Source: Bacilli bacterium
GTDB taxonomy: Bacteria; Bacillota_I; Bacilli_A; RF39; UBA660
NCBI GenBank assembly: GCA_028708945.1
Contig: JAQVXV010000006.1
Span: 5,920 to 69,919 of the forward strand
Length of the DNA stretch: 64,000 nucleotides
Direction: 5' to 3'
Under the pieces are notes generated by a model that saw only the letters and a list, made by a program, of their open reading frames with translations, was not told the DNA's origin and did no database searches. Shown piece after piece: positions 43,314-52,714 of the stretch. The translations under genes and the position numbers were made by a program. The first letter of the stretch is position 1; each line of letters opens with the position of its first letter.

Positions 43314-43764
43314 CCATTACCAACTCCTCATACTTGCTTAAAACATGACTACAAATTGTATCAATAATTTTATTGTCAGTAGTTTCTTTTAACAACAAAT
43401 CATATTGTCTTAAAATTTCAATAAAAGCATCATTTTTGATATTAATTTCTGTTCTATAATTATCATACCCTAACGTTTTAAAATAACTTGCAATTTTATT
43501 GTAATTTTCTATATTTTCAGTTATTCCTACATAGACATAGTATTTATCATCTTGGATACTATAGATATAATAATTTAAGTTTAAACAATTTTTTTCCATA
43601 CTTTCCATACTACTAAATATTCCAACTCGCAATAAATAGACAATTGTTTCAGAATTGAAGATGGTTTTAATGTTTTCTTTATCGTCATATTGATCGAAGA
43701 TTATTTTAGTCATCATTAAAGCACATATAAGTGCTATTATAATTGAGGGAAGGTATCTTTTCAT
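43303..43764 (-). CDS. SPOR-like membrane protein, possibly SpoIIB-related
   Basis: The 153-residue protein has one N-terminal membrane helix (about 5-22) and a domain (about 40-100) that resembles SPOR: VYLLRVGIFSSMESMEKNCLNL and YYVYVGITENIENYNKIASYFKTLGY. SPOR domains bind denuded peptidoglycan at the septum. In B. subtilis the gene near this position, upstream of maf-radC, is spoIIB, which encodes a SPOR protein. That synteny is suggestive. maf is missing. Confidence 0.6.
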   Translation of the reverse strand: MKRYLPSIIIALICALMMTKIIFDQYDDKENIKTIFNSETIVYLLRVGIFSSMESMEKNCLNLNYYIYSIQDDKYYVYVGITENIENYNKIASYFKTLGYDNYRTEINIKNDAFIEILRQYDLLLKETTDNKIIDTICSHVLSKYEELVMVEN

Positions 43765-43811
43765 ATTATCACCATCTTTATTATCTACTATAAGTAGAGT
43801 AAAAAATGTCG

Positions 43812-43840
43812 AAAAAAAAGAATAATTATTATTCTTTTTA
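43812..43840 (-). terminator. Terminator of proS
   Basis: AAAGAATAAT-type AU-rich inverted repeat (43818-43838) followed by a run of U on the minus strand, overlapping the proS stop. Confidence 0.6.
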
Positions 43841-45514
43841 TTTTAAATAGTTTAATATTTCAGCTACTAAGATTTCTTTTGATTCACTACTTTTTCTTTC
43901 TTTAAATTCAACAATATTGTCATTAGATTTTTTCCCAATAACTATTCGATATGGAATACCAATTAAATCGATATCTTTAAATTTTATCCCTGGTCTTTCA
44001 TCTCGGTCATCTAAAATAACTTCAATATTATTACTTTGTAACATTTCATATACCTTGTTTCCTAATTGAAGTTGATTGTTGTCGTTTATATTTATGATTA
44101 CAATAGCACACATATAAGGCGCTATTTGTTTTGGCCATACAATTCCAAATTCATCGTTGTTTTGTTCAACAATTGCCGACATACATCTTGCTGGTCCTAT
44201 TCCGTATGAACCCATTACAACTGGTTTTAAAATATTATTTTGATCTAAATATTTTAAATTTAAACTCTCTGAATATTTTGTTCCCAATTTAAAAGTATTT
44301 CCTATCTCAATTCCCTTCTTAAAGTAGATTCTACCAGCACAGACAGGGCAAATATCGTTCTCTTGAATATTTATTATATCTCCTGCAATATCGTATTTAA
44401 AAGAGGTTAAATTGGCATTTATGTAGTGGTATCCAGTTTTATTAGCGCCTACAACAAAATTGCTCATATACTTTACTTCATTATCAATTATTATTGTTGT
44501 ATTGATACCTATAGGTCCTAATGAACCAAAATCAGCATCTACCACTTGTTTTAATTCTTCTTCGGTTGCCATTTCAATATTGATAGCTTTAAATAATTTA
44601 CCTAATTTAGTAATATTTAGTTCTCGGTCTCCTCTAATAAGTGCAAAAACTATTTTACCATCGATATTATATACTAAAGTCTTAACTGTTTTTTTAATAT
44701 CAATATTTAAAAAATTAACAATTTCTTCTATAGATTCAACACCTTTTGTTTCAATTATTTGTAATTCTTTTGATTTTTCTTTTTCTATTTTTGAAGTAAC
44801 CACTTCTGCTACTTCAAGATTAGAAGAATAATTACATTTATCACATAATACAATTGTATCTTCGCCAATTTCTGTAATAGCTTGAAATTCTTCTGATAAT
44901 AAACCACCCATTACGCCTGTATCAGCAGTAACAATACGATAATCAATATTTAATCGATCGAAACTGTTTTTATAAGCATCATACATTTTTTGATAAGAAA
45001 CATCTAATCCTTCTAAATCTCTATCAAAAGAATAAGCATCTTTCATTGTAAATTCTCTAGTTCGAATTAATCCATACCTTGGTCTTGCTTCATCCCTATA
45101 TTTAGTTTGAAATTGATATAAATTAAAAGGCATATCTTTATATGATTGAATTTTCATTTTAGCTGCTTCTAAAAATAATTCTTCATGCGTTGGGCCTAAA
45201 ACATAATTTTTTAAAGCTCTGTCTTTGAGCGCAAACATACTGCTACCAAAAGCTTCTCTTCTTCCTGAGTTTATATAAATATCTTCTAATATAAGACTAG
45301 GCATTTTTAATTCTAAAGCACCTGACAAATTCATTTCATCCCTTATAATTTCTTCAATTTTGTTTAAAACTCTCAATCCTAAAGGCATCAACATATAAAT
45401 TCCAGCACTTGTTTTTTTTACCATTCCGCTTCTTACCAATAAGTTACCACTTACTGTTTCTTCATCTTTTACATCTTCTCTAATTGTATAGAAAAATGTT
45501 TCGTTTAATTTCAT
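43838..45514 (-). CDS. proS: Prolyl-tRNA synthetase (bacterial type with editing domain)
   Basis: The 558-residue class II synthetase has motif 1 (TSAGIYMLMPLGLRVLNKIEEI), motif 2 (TKYRDEARPRYGLIRTREFTMKD) and motif 3 (GSYGIGPARCMSAIVEQ). The INS editing domain sits between motifs 2 and 3 (about 235-385), and the anticodon-binding domain is at the C-terminus. The long 'prokaryote-like' architecture is as in other Firmicutes. It is the last gene of a unit reading mutL, a hypothetical, proS. Confidence 0.96.
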   Translation of the reverse strand: MKLNETFFYTIREDVKDEETVSGNLLVRSGMVKKTSAGIYMLMPLGLRVLNKIEEIIRDEMNLSGALELKMPSLILEDIYINSGRREAFGSSMFALKDRALKNYVLGPTHEELFLEAAKMKIQSYKDMPFNLYQFQTKYRDEARPRYGLIRTREFTMKDAYSFDRDLEGLDVSYQKMYDAYKNSFDRLNIDYRIVTADTGVMGGLLSEEFQAITEIGEDTIVLCDKCNYSSNLEVAEVVTSKIEKEKSKELQIIETKGVESIEEIVNFLNIDIKKTVKTLVYNIDGKIVFALIRGDRELNITKLGKLFKAINIEMATEEELKQVVDADFGSLGPIGINTTIIIDNEVKYMSNFVVGANKTGYHYINANLTSFKYDIAGDIINIQENDICPVCAGRIYFKKGIEIGNTFKLGTKYSESLNLKYLDQNNILKPVVMGSYGIGPARCMSAIVEQNNDEFGIVWPKQIAPYMCAIVIININDNNQLQLGNKVYEMLQSNNIEVILDDRDERPGIKFKDIDLIGIPYRIVIGKKSNDNIVEFKERKSSESKEILVAEILNYLK

Positions 45515-45545
45515 TTTTACACCTCTTTATAAATAGAAAAAGAGA

Positions 45546-46316
45546 TTAACCCTTTTTCATGTCGTCTAAAACAATATCTTCCATCGAATAAGCTGACCCT
45601 TTATTATAATTACCTGTTATTGCTTGGGATTTATATATTCCAGTTATTGAAACATTATTTTCATTTACTATTAAATCAAAATTACCTGTTTCTGTTTGAC
45701 AAATAGCTTTCTCTTCTTCAATATTGCAAGTAATATATTCATTAGTATCAGTCTCAATCTTAATTTTTAGCGAATCACCTATTTGATACATTTTAAAAGT
45801 ATAGTTATCATTGCTATAAATTCCATTCCATTTACTAAACAGAATAACTTTATCATCACCAAAATTATCATTAAAATAGTTTATCATTGTATATTCTTGT
45901 TGTTTGTTATATTTTCCTGCATATATCAAACCGTCTTTGTTTTCAACTGTTATGACGTTATTTTGATAAGTTATTTTTTGAGTATTATTAGACGATGATA
46001 TTTGTTTTAAATTTTCGCTATTAATTTTATATGTTACTTTTTCATTTGAAGTTTCTTTATTTGTAGTGACAATTAAATTATTATCATCTGCTTTATAAAT
46101 TTTTAAAATTTTTCCATCATCTGTTTGATAAACTCCACTCCAAATTACTTCGGCTTCTTTTTTTGTTTCCTCATCTTTTTTATCAGTTAAATTACTTGTT
46201 GGATTCCCATTTATTAAAAAATAAATATCATCTAAAAATGCAACAAATGTAATTAGTATAAGTCCTATAACTGATAAATATATTAATGTTCCTTTTGCTC
46301 CTCTATTTCTTCTCAT
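45546..46316 (-). CDS. Membrane-anchored surface protein with two tandem repeat domains
   Basis: The 256-residue protein is unrecognised. After a basic N-terminus and a membrane helix (about 10-32) come two related domains of roughly 95 residues. Repeat 1 begins WSGVYQTDDGKILKIYK and ends AGKYNKQQEYTM. Repeat 2 begins WNGIYSNDNYTFKMYQ and ends TGNYNKGSAYSM. The matching ends show an internal duplication. Both would lie outside the membrane. It lies between mutL and proS and shares their unit, but no function follows from that. Confidence 0.7.
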   Translation of the reverse strand: MRRNRGAKGTLIYLSVIGLILITFVAFLDDIYFLINGNPTSNLTDKKDEETKKEAEVIWSGVYQTDDGKILKIYKADDNNLIVTTNKETSNEKVTYKINSENLKQISSSNNTQKITYQNNVITVENKDGLIYAGKYNKQQEYTMINYFNDNFGDDKVILFSKWNGIYSNDNYTFKMYQIGDSLKIKIETDTNEYITCNIEEEKAICQTETGNFDLIVNENNVSITGIYKSQAITGNYNKGSAYSMEDIVLDDMKKG

Positions 46317-46324
46317 ATTTCCTC

Positions 46325-48085
46325 CTAAAATCCACTTCTTTTAAATAATTTTTCCAAATCGTAATTAGTAAATGAAACAATTGTTGGTCTTCCATGCGGA
46401 CAATTGAATGGATTATCACATTTTCTTAAGTCGTTTATCAGGTTTTCCATCTCTTTTAATGTTATGTTATTATTAGCTTTTATACTTAGTTTACAACTTA
46501 TCATTGTTGCTAAAGAATCATTGAATTTTTCAATATCAAATTTTTTTTCAATTGATATAACTAAATCGATGATTCTTCTTATTGCTTCTTCTTCATAACC
46601 TTTTGGTAACCACAAAGGATGAGATTTTATAATTACTGAATTAATACCAAATTCTTGAATATCAAAATTCATATTCTTAAGTATTTCAACATTTTCTTTT
46701 AAGATTATGAATTCACTATTTGTCAATTCAATTGTAATTGGTATTAATAAGGATGTACTTGTATTATCAGGATTTCCAAGTTTTCTTTTATAGAACTCAT
46801 AATTTATTCTCTCTTTAGCGGCATGTTGATCAATTAGATACATTCCTAATTCATTTTGACAAACTATATAAGTTCCATGTACTAGTCCTACAGGATAAAG
46901 CTCTTTTAATATTTCTTTACTTTGTTCTTCAGTATCGATTGTTACATTTATATTATTTTCAATAATATCTATTTCTTCATTAAGTTCTTCAACTCGATTT
47001 AAATCTAATTTTATTTCTTCATAATTAGTTTTTTTGTAAATAGATTCTGTAAACGAATCGTTAAAAGGCACTTCTGATTTATACTCTAAAGTAGGAATTA
47101 AATTTTTGTCTTTTAAGGCTTCTTTTATAGTTTTATCAATCAAATCAAGAAGTTCTTCTAGTTTACTAAATTTTACATCCATCTTTGTTGGATGTATATT
47201 TACATCTACTAATGTTGGATCAAGTTCAATATTTATAACAGTAATAGGATATCTATTATCCGGTTTATAACCGTGATAACTATCATTTATAACTCTGTTT
47301 AAATCCATGTTTTTTACAACTCGACCATTGACAATTGTAATCATATGGGCTCTTGTTGAACGATGGATTTCTGGTTTACTTATATAACCACTTATTTCAT
47401 AATCATTGTTTTCATTTTTTATTTCAATCATTTTCTTAGTAATTTCTAAACCATATATATCGTTTATTGTCTTTAGCAATTCGCCTCTACCATCGGTTTT
47501 TAGTAATACACTTTCATTATTTATTAATGTGAATTTAATATCAGGATGGGAAAGAGCAATTTTAGATACATAATCACTTATATTAGATAGTTCAGAATAT
47601 AAACTTTTTAAATGTTTAAGACGTGCTGGTGTATTGTAAAATATATCATTTACTGCTATGATGGTCCCTTTTCGAGCATCTCCTTTTTGATTGCTTATTA
47701 ATTTACCACCTTTTATATGAATTATATTACCTACTTCACCGGTTGATGTTTTTAAAATTATGTCACTTACACTGGCGATACTTGGTAGAGCTTCACCTCT
47801 GAACCCTAAAGTTGTAATTTGATATAGATCATCTTCATCAAAGACTTTACTTGTAGCATGTCTTGAAAACGCTAGTAAGGCATCCTTTTCATCCATACCT
47901 TTACCATTATCGGTAACTTTTATCATTTTAGTACCAGAATCAATAAGTTCAATTTTGATTTCTGAACTAAGTGCATCGATACTATTCTCAACTAATTCTT
48001 TAACTACTGATGCACATTTTTCAACAACTTCACCAGCGGCTATTTTATTAGCAAGTAATTCTTCCATGATTTTTATTTTTCCCAT
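46325..48085 (-). CDS. mutL: DNA mismatch repair protein MutL
   Basis: MutL couples mismatch recognition to excision. The N-terminal GHKL ATPase has KELVENSIDA, TDNGKGM and FRGEALPS. The C-terminal domain carries the endonuclease motif DQHAAKERINYE and the zinc-site element CPHGRPT, so it is a nicking-type MutL, as in bacteria without MutH. The length of 586 is normal. mutS, normally upstream, is not in the window. uvrC is the neighbour instead. Confidence 0.96.
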   Translation of the reverse strand: MGKIKIMEELLANKIAAGEVVEKCASVVKELVENSIDALSSEIKIELIDSGTKMIKVTDNGKGMDEKDALLAFSRHATSKVFDEDDLYQITTLGFRGEALPSIASVSDIILKTSTGEVGNIIHIKGGKLISNQKGDARKGTIIAVNDIFYNTPARLKHLKSLYSELSNISDYVSKIALSHPDIKFTLINNESVLLKTDGRGELLKTINDIYGLEITKKMIEIKNENNDYEISGYISKPEIHRSTRAHMITIVNGRVVKNMDLNRVINDSYHGYKPDNRYPITVINIELDPTLVDVNIHPTKMDVKFSKLEELLDLIDKTIKEALKDKNLIPTLEYKSEVPFNDSFTESIYKKTNYEEIKLDLNRVEELNEEIDIIENNINVTIDTEEQSKEILKELYPVGLVHGTYIVCQNELGMYLIDQHAAKERINYEFYKRKLGNPDNTSTSLLIPITIELTNSEFIILKENVEILKNMNFDIQEFGINSVIIKSHPLWLPKGYEEEAIRRIIDLVISIEKKFDIEKFNDSLATMISCKLSIKANNNITLKEMENLINDLRKCDNPFNCPHGRPTIVSFTNYDLEKLFKRSGF

Positions 48086-48116
48086 GCTACCACCATATAA
48101 ATTATACTATAAATAA

Positions 48117-48140
48117 AGAAAAAAACCAATATTTATTGGC
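48117..48140 (-). terminator. Terminator of uvrC
   Basis: CCAATA, loop AA and TATTGG form a six-pair stem (48126-48139) followed by seven or more U on the minus strand, overlapping the uvrC stop. Confidence 0.75.
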
Positions 48141-49887
48141 TTTCATGTAAAAAAACATATAATTGTTGTGCTACTTTAGAAGGTAATAAGGTTTCAAGTT
48201 CAGAAATAGAAAGTTTTTTTAATGAAGTAATAGTTTTATATTTTTTAAGCAATTTATTTTTTCTAACATTCCCGATTCCTTCAATATTATCTAGTATACT
48301 TTCTAAAGCGCCCTTACTCCTCAATTGTTTATGATAATTAATAGTAAAATTATGAACTTCACTTTGCATACGTTCTAAATAATGAAATAAATTTGAGTTT
48401 TTCTTTATTTCAATAGGATCTGGGGTCAATAAGGTATTAGTATTATGATGTTTATCTTTTTTTAATCCTACTACTTTAATATTTAAATTTAAACTTTCTA
48501 ATACTTTTAATGCAACATTTATTTGTCCTAGACCACCATCGACGACTATTAAATCTGGTTTTACTAAATTATTGTTTAAAACTCTAAAATATCTTCTATA
48601 AATCACTTCTTCCATAGTCTTATAATCATCATTTTTATCAATGTGAATTTTATATTTTCTATATTCGTTTTTAGCTTCTTTTCCATTTATAAAAACAACC
48701 ATCCCTGAAACATTAAAATCTCCAAATAAATTAGAGTTATCAAATATTTCAATTCGATCTAATTTTTCTAAATTTAATAATTCTTTTAATTCATTATTAG
48801 CGTCAATGGTTCTTTGTTCATCCTTTTTTACTAGTTCAATTTTTTCTTTTAAAGTTATTTTAGCATTATCATTAGCCATTTCGACTATATTTTTTTTAAT
48901 TCCTTTTAAAGGTGATTTAACGGTTATTCTAAGGTGTTCTGATAGTAAATCAGCACTTAAGATAGAAGGTACTAGTAGTTCTTTAGGAAGAATTACATTT
49001 GTTTGATAAAATTTAGCAATATATCTTGTTAACTCATTTTCAATAGTATCGACAAGGTTTATTATTTTAGAATGGCGCTCAAGTATCTTGCCAGTTCTAA
49101 TGAAAAATACTTGTATACTTAAATAATTATTATCAGAATAATATCCTAAAACATCGATATCGGCATTTTCTCTTATTTCAACTTTTTGTTTAGATGTAAT
49201 TAAAGAAATATCATCTAACAATCCTTTTAATTCTAAAGCACGTTCATAATTCATTTTTTCGCTTGCAACATTCATTTCATTTTTTAGTTTATCGGCAACT
49301 AAAGTTTCATCACCTTTTAGAAATTTGATTATTTCATTATTCATTTCTTCGATTATATTATTTTCAATATTATTGACACAATATCCTAAACATTGTCCGA
49401 TATGATAATATAAACAAGGTTTCTTAGGGTACGTTTTACATTTTCTAAGTGGATAAATTCTATTTAATAAATTAACGGTCTTTCTTGCTGAAGTAACATT
49501 TGGATAAGGACCATATAGCGATGTTTTATTTCTTTTTCGATTTAGATTTCTAACTATTTTTAATCTTGGAACTTTTTCTTTAGTTAGTTCAATATAAGGA
49601 TAACTTTTGTCATCTCTTAATAAGATATTATATTTAGGATCATATTTTTTTATTAAATTAAGTTCAAGGATTAAAGCTTCAGCTTCAGTTGATACTACTA
49701 CATATTCAAAGTCTTTTATTTCGCTTACTAATTTTAAAGTCTTGTAATTATGGGTACCTGTAAAATATGAAGTTAAACGATTTTTTAAGTTCTTAGCTTT
49801 ACCAACATATATAATAATACCATCTGAGTTTTTCATTTGATAACAGCCCGGTTTAGTCGGGACTAAAGAAAGTTTTCCCTTAAACAT
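48133..49887 (-). CDS. uvrC: Excinuclease ABC subunit C
   Basis: UvrC makes both incisions in nucleotide excision repair. The 584-residue protein has the GIY-YIG nuclease (IIYVGKAKNLKNRLTSYF), a cysteine region (CKTYPKKPCLYYHIGQC), the UVR motif (NYERALELKGLLDDI) and the C-terminal RNase H-like nuclease (IEIFDNSNLFGDFNVSGMVV, KPDLIVVDGGLGQINVA). A C-terminal helix-hairpin-helix (LDNIEGIGNVRKNKLLKKY) is also present. Start has GGTGAT. It is divergent from yigZ and has a TATAAT at 49903-49908. Confidence 0.96.
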   Translation of the reverse strand: MFKGKLSLVPTKPGCYQMKNSDGIIIYVGKAKNLKNRLTSYFTGTHNYKTLKLVSEIKDFEYVVVSTEAEALILELNLIKKYDPKYNILLRDDKSYPYIELTKEKVPRLKIVRNLNRKRNKTSLYGPYPNVTSARKTVNLLNRIYPLRKCKTYPKKPCLYYHIGQCLGYCVNNIENNIIEEMNNEIIKFLKGDETLVADKLKNEMNVASEKMNYERALELKGLLDDISLITSKQKVEIRENADIDVLGYYSDNNYLSIQVFFIRTGKILERHSKIINLVDTIENELTRYIAKFYQTNVILPKELLVPSILSADLLSEHLRITVKSPLKGIKKNIVEMANDNAKITLKEKIELVKKDEQRTIDANNELKELLNLEKLDRIEIFDNSNLFGDFNVSGMVVFINGKEAKNEYRKYKIHIDKNDDYKTMEEVIYRRYFRVLNNNLVKPDLIVVDGGLGQINVALKVLESLNLNIKVVGLKKDKHHNTNTLLTPDPIEIKKNSNLFHYLERMQSEVHNFTINYHKQLRSKGALESILDNIEGIGNVRKNKLLKKYKTITSLKKLSISELETLLPSKVAQQLYVFLHESQ

Positions 49888-49913
49888 AATATCACCATTG
49901 TTATTATATCATA

Positions 49914-49942
49914 TTGTCTTAAAATATATAATCGGTTATAAT
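49914..49942 (+). promoter_or_regulatory. Predicted sigma-A promoter of yigZ
   Basis: TTGTCT (49914-49919) and TATAAT (49937-49942) with a 17-base spacer, just before the GGTGAT site of yigZ. Confidence 0.7.
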
Positions 49943-49957
49943 TAGGTTGGTGATTTA

Positions 49958-50539
49958 ATGTTATCAATAAAAAGTAATGTTGAATTTGAAACAATTACAA
50001 ATAAATCAAAGTTCATTTGTTTTTTAATTAAAATCGATGAAGTTGATGATGTTTCTGATTTTATGAAAGAAATAAAAATTAAATACAAGGATGCAAATCA
50101 TTACTGCTATGCTTATATAATTGATAATTATAAGAAGTGTTCAGATGATAAAGAACCTTCTGGTACTGCTGGCGTTCCTATGTTAAATGTACTTGAAAAA
50201 AACAACTTAAATCATATATTATGTGTTATTGTAAGATATTTTGGTGGTGTTAAATTAGGTGCGGGTGGCCTTGTAAGAGCTTACTCTAATAGTTTATCAA
50301 ATGCACTTAAAAAAACCGAAATAATAAGTTTAGAAGAAGGAATTAGAATTGAAATAATTTTTAATTTTGACAAGATAAAAATAATTGATAATTTACTTAA
50401 AGACTTTGAAACTGATAAATATTTTGCAGATAAGATAACCTACACCTTTGCAATAAGTATGAATAAATATCAAAATATTAAAAACATTTTAATCGAAAAT
50501 TGTCTTGATGTTATAGAAAAAGAAAACGTTCTATTGTAG
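49958..50539 (+). CDS. yigZ: YigZ/IMPACT family protein
   Basis: The 193-residue protein matches the UPF0029 (YigZ, B. subtilis YvyE) family. It has KFICFLIKIDEVDDV, the signature KEPSGTAGVPMLNVL and VRYFGGVKLGAGGLVRAYS. The C-terminal DUF1949 half (about 130-193) is present. Family members are implicated in translation control but have no settled activity. It has its own promoter and terminator. Confidence 0.92.
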   Translation: MLSIKSNVEFETITNKSKFICFLIKIDEVDDVSDFMKEIKIKYKDANHYCYAYIIDNYKKCSDDKEPSGTAGVPMLNVLEKNNLNHILCVIVRYFGGVKLGAGGLVRAYSNSLSNALKKTEIISLEEGIRIEIIFNFDKIKIIDNLLKDFETDKYFADKITYTFAISMNKYQNIKNILIENCLDVIEKENVLL

Positions 50540-50565
50540 ATTGCTACTTTATGAACGTTTTTATT
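50521..50565 (+). terminator. Terminator of yigZ
   Basis: An outer stem AAAACGTTC (50523-50531) pairs with GAACGTTTT (50553-50561), enclosing an inner GTAG/CTAC stem. A U-rich tail follows. It overlaps the yigZ stop. Confidence 0.75.
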
Positions 50566-50567
50566 AT

Positions 50568-50596
50568 AAAAAAAATAGATGTAATACATCTATTTT
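50568..50596 (-). terminator. Terminator of tsf
   Basis: AAAATAGATG/CATCTATTTT (50572-50596) with a short loop and eight U on the minus strand, at the end of tsf. Confidence 0.8.
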
Positions 50597-51465
50597 CCTT
50601 CTATTTGTTTTGCTACTTCTTCAGCAAAGTTGTCTTCTCTTTTTTGTATTCCTTCGCCTACTTCGTAACGAACCATTTTAATGATTTTACTATCATTATT
50701 TTTTAAGAATGCTGAAACTTTAAGATCTCCATCTTTAACGAAAGCTTGTTCTGTTAGACAAATTTCTTCGTAATATTTACGAATTCTTCCTTCTACCATT
50801 TTTTCAGCAATTTCTGCTGGTTTTCCTTCATTAATAGCTTGTTCTTTTAATACTGCTCTTTCTCTTTCAACTTCTTCTTTTGGAACATCTTCCTTTGAAA
50901 CATATATTGGTCTCATTGCTGCTGTATGCATTGCAATATCTTTTGCAACTTCATCATTTCCACCTTCAATTAAGGTTAATACAGCAATTTTTCCACCCAA
51001 ATGAATATATGAACCAAAAATTTGATCATCAGTTTTAGTTACTTTTTCAAATCTTCTAAAACTTAGTTTTTCACCAATTTTTGAGGTTTTAGCAATTAAA
51101 ATATCATTAATGCTTGTTCCATCAGATGTTAAATTTAATACATCTTCAATTGTCTTTGGATTATTATCAATAATCGAATTGGCAATTGTATCTACTAATT
51201 CTTTAAATTCTATATTTTTTGCAACGAAATCTGTTTCAGAATTTACTTCAACGATTACGGCATCATTATCTTTAATAAGAATTACAGATGTGCCTTCTGC
51301 AGCAATACGCTCTGATTTTTTAGCAGCTGTTGCAATACCTTTTTCTCTTAAATAATCCATTGCTTTTTCAATGTCGCCATTTGTATGTTCTAGAGCTTTT
51401 TTACAGTTAAGCATTCCTGCTCCTGATTTTTCTCTTAATTCTTTTACTAAGCTAGCACTTATCAT
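50590..51465 (-). CDS. tsf: Elongation factor Ts
   Basis: EF-Ts recycles EF-Tu by nucleotide exchange. The protein has the UBA-like N-terminus SLVKELREKSGAGMLNCKKAL and the exchange motif SETDFVAKN. A second EF-Ts domain follows, and then the C-terminal KYYEEICLTEQAFVKD. I use the ATG at 51463-51465, seven bases after AGGA. An ATG two codons earlier would overlap that site. It follows rpsB in the usual rpsB-tsf order. Confidence 0.96.
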   Translation of the reverse strand: MISASLVKELREKSGAGMLNCKKALEHTNGDIEKAMDYLREKGIATAAKKSERIAAEGTSVILIKDNDAVIVEVNSETDFVAKNIEFKELVDTIANSIIDNNPKTIEDVLNLTSDGTSINDILIAKTSKIGEKLSFRRFEKVTKTDDQIFGSYIHLGGKIAVLTLIEGGNDEVAKDIAMHTAAMRPIYVSKEDVPKEEVERERAVLKEQAINEGKPAEIAEKMVEGRIRKYYEEICLTEQAFVKDGDLKVSAFLKNNDSKIIKMVRYEVGEGIQKREDNFAEEVAKQIEGK

Positions 51466-51489
51466 AAACATTTCCTTTCTTAAAGATAA

Positions 51490-52608
51490 TTATTTTAAAG
51501 CATCTAATAATTCTGCTTTTTTCATTGTAGAATAACCTTTTATTTCTTTAGATTTTGCTAATTCTCTTAATTCTGAAACAGTCTTAGAAGATAAATCTTC
51601 TTTGGCTTTTTTTACTGTCTCTTTTTTAGCAACTTCTTTTTTAACTGGTTGTTCTGTTTTTGTAACTTTTACTTCTTTTTCAACTTTTACTTCTTTTTCA
51701 ACTTTTACTTCTTCTTGTACTTTTTCTTCTTTTTGTACTTTTACTTTGTTTTCAATTTGATTTTTATCAAATTTTACTTCTTTTCTTTGTTCAGGTCTTT
51801 TGTATCTATCATTCCTTGGTCTAAAATCCCTGTCCTTTGATCTATTTTCTTTATTACTTACATTCTCTAATGCTTTTTGCATTACATCGCCATCTGTTTT
51901 CTTATTATCGCTGTAATCAATGATTTCTCCACCATTAACTGCAACAATAGCATTATTCATAACACTAACAATAAGTTTTACTGCTCTGATAGCGTCATCG
52001 TTTCCTGGAATTACATAATCTACCATATCTGGATCACAATTTGTATCTACGATTCCAAATATTGGTATCTTTAATGCTCTTGCTTCTCTAATAGCAATCT
52101 CTTCTTTAGTAGGATCAACTATAAATAAAGCATCTGGTAAACGATTCATATCTCTTATACCTGCTAATAAATTATTAAGTTTATCGTATTCTTTTCTTAA
52201 ACCAATAACTTCTTTTTTAGGTAATAATTTGAATGTCCCATCTTTTTCCATATTTTCGATTTCTTCTAATCTTTTGATTCTACTTCTAATTGTTTTAAAA
52301 TTAGTTAATGTACCACCAAGCCATCTTGTGTTTATGTAATAAGAGTTAGATCTTAAAGCCTCTTCCTTTATTACTTCACTTGCTTGTTTTTTAGTACCTA
52401 CATATAAAACCTTTCCACCATTTTCAGCGATTGTATGAAAAGCCTTATAAGCATCATCAATCATCTTTGCTGTTTTTTGTAAGTCAATAATATAGATATC
52501 ATCCCTAGAAGTGAAAATGTATTCCTTCATTTTAGGATTCCATCTTTTTGTTTGATGTCCGAAATGAACACCAGCCTCAAGTAAATAGTTTATTGAAACA
52601 ACTGACAT
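51490..52608 (-). CDS. rpsB: 30S ribosomal protein S2 with long C-terminal extension
   Basis: The S2 core (about residues 1-235) has [25 protein letters not shown] and [23 protein letters not shown]. It is followed by about 135 extra residues, where S2 usually ends near 250. The extension has a basic/polar part, a tandem EKEVKV repeat, and a final 33 residues ([20 protein letters not shown] then AELLDAL) that look like a Rho N-terminal/SAP-type nucleic-acid-binding motif. It has AAAGGAGG upstream and precedes tsf. A strong promoter lies at 52715-52744. Confidence 0.94.
   Translation of the reverse strand: MSVVSINYLLEAGVHFGHQTKRWNPKMKEYIFTSRDDIYIIDLQKTAKMIDDAYKAFHTIAENGGKVLYVGTKKQASEVIKEEALRSNSYYINTRWLGGTLTNFKTIRSRIKRLEEIENMEKDGTFKLLPKKEVIGLRKEYDKLNNLLAGIRDMNRLPDALFIVDPTKEEIAIREARALKIPIFGIVDTNCDPDMVDYVIPGNDDAIRAVKLIVSVMNNAIVAVNGGEIIDYSDNKKTDGDVMQKALENVSNKENRSKDRDFRPRNDRYKRPEQRKEVKFDKNQIENKVKVQKEEKVQEEVKVEKEVKVEKEVKVTKTEQPVKKEVAKKETVKKAKEDLSSKTVSELRELAKSKEIKGYSTMKKAELLDALK
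51665..51754 (-). repeat. Five tandem 18-bp repeats inside rpsB
   Basis: Five consecutive 18-base units run from 51665 to 51754 on the plus strand. The first two are identical (ACTTTTACTTCTTTTTCA) and the rest are diverged copies. They encode six-residue units of the EKEVKV type in the tail of S2. It is a coding tandem repeat, not a CRISPR array. Confidence 0.9.
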
Positions 52609-52714
52609 ATTTTTCCTCCTTTTGTTTTTCCTCCGAACATTTCTTCTTTTTATATCACCATATTTGGCACTAGATATAAAAATCCATGTCGTGTGTATTT
52701 AAAAAGCCATAATA

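Noticed and set aside
46325..48085. Adjacent mutS expected with mutL
   Set aside because: The upstream neighbour is clearly uvrC; no MutS motif is present in the window.
51665..51754. Regular 18-bp repeats as a CRISPR array
   Set aside because: The units are directly adjacent without spacers and are in frame within rpsB; no cas genes are present.
51649..51840. Phe/Tyr-rich plus-strand frame
   Set aside because: It is the reverse of the Lys/Glu repeat region of rpsB; the composition is an artefact of the repeat.
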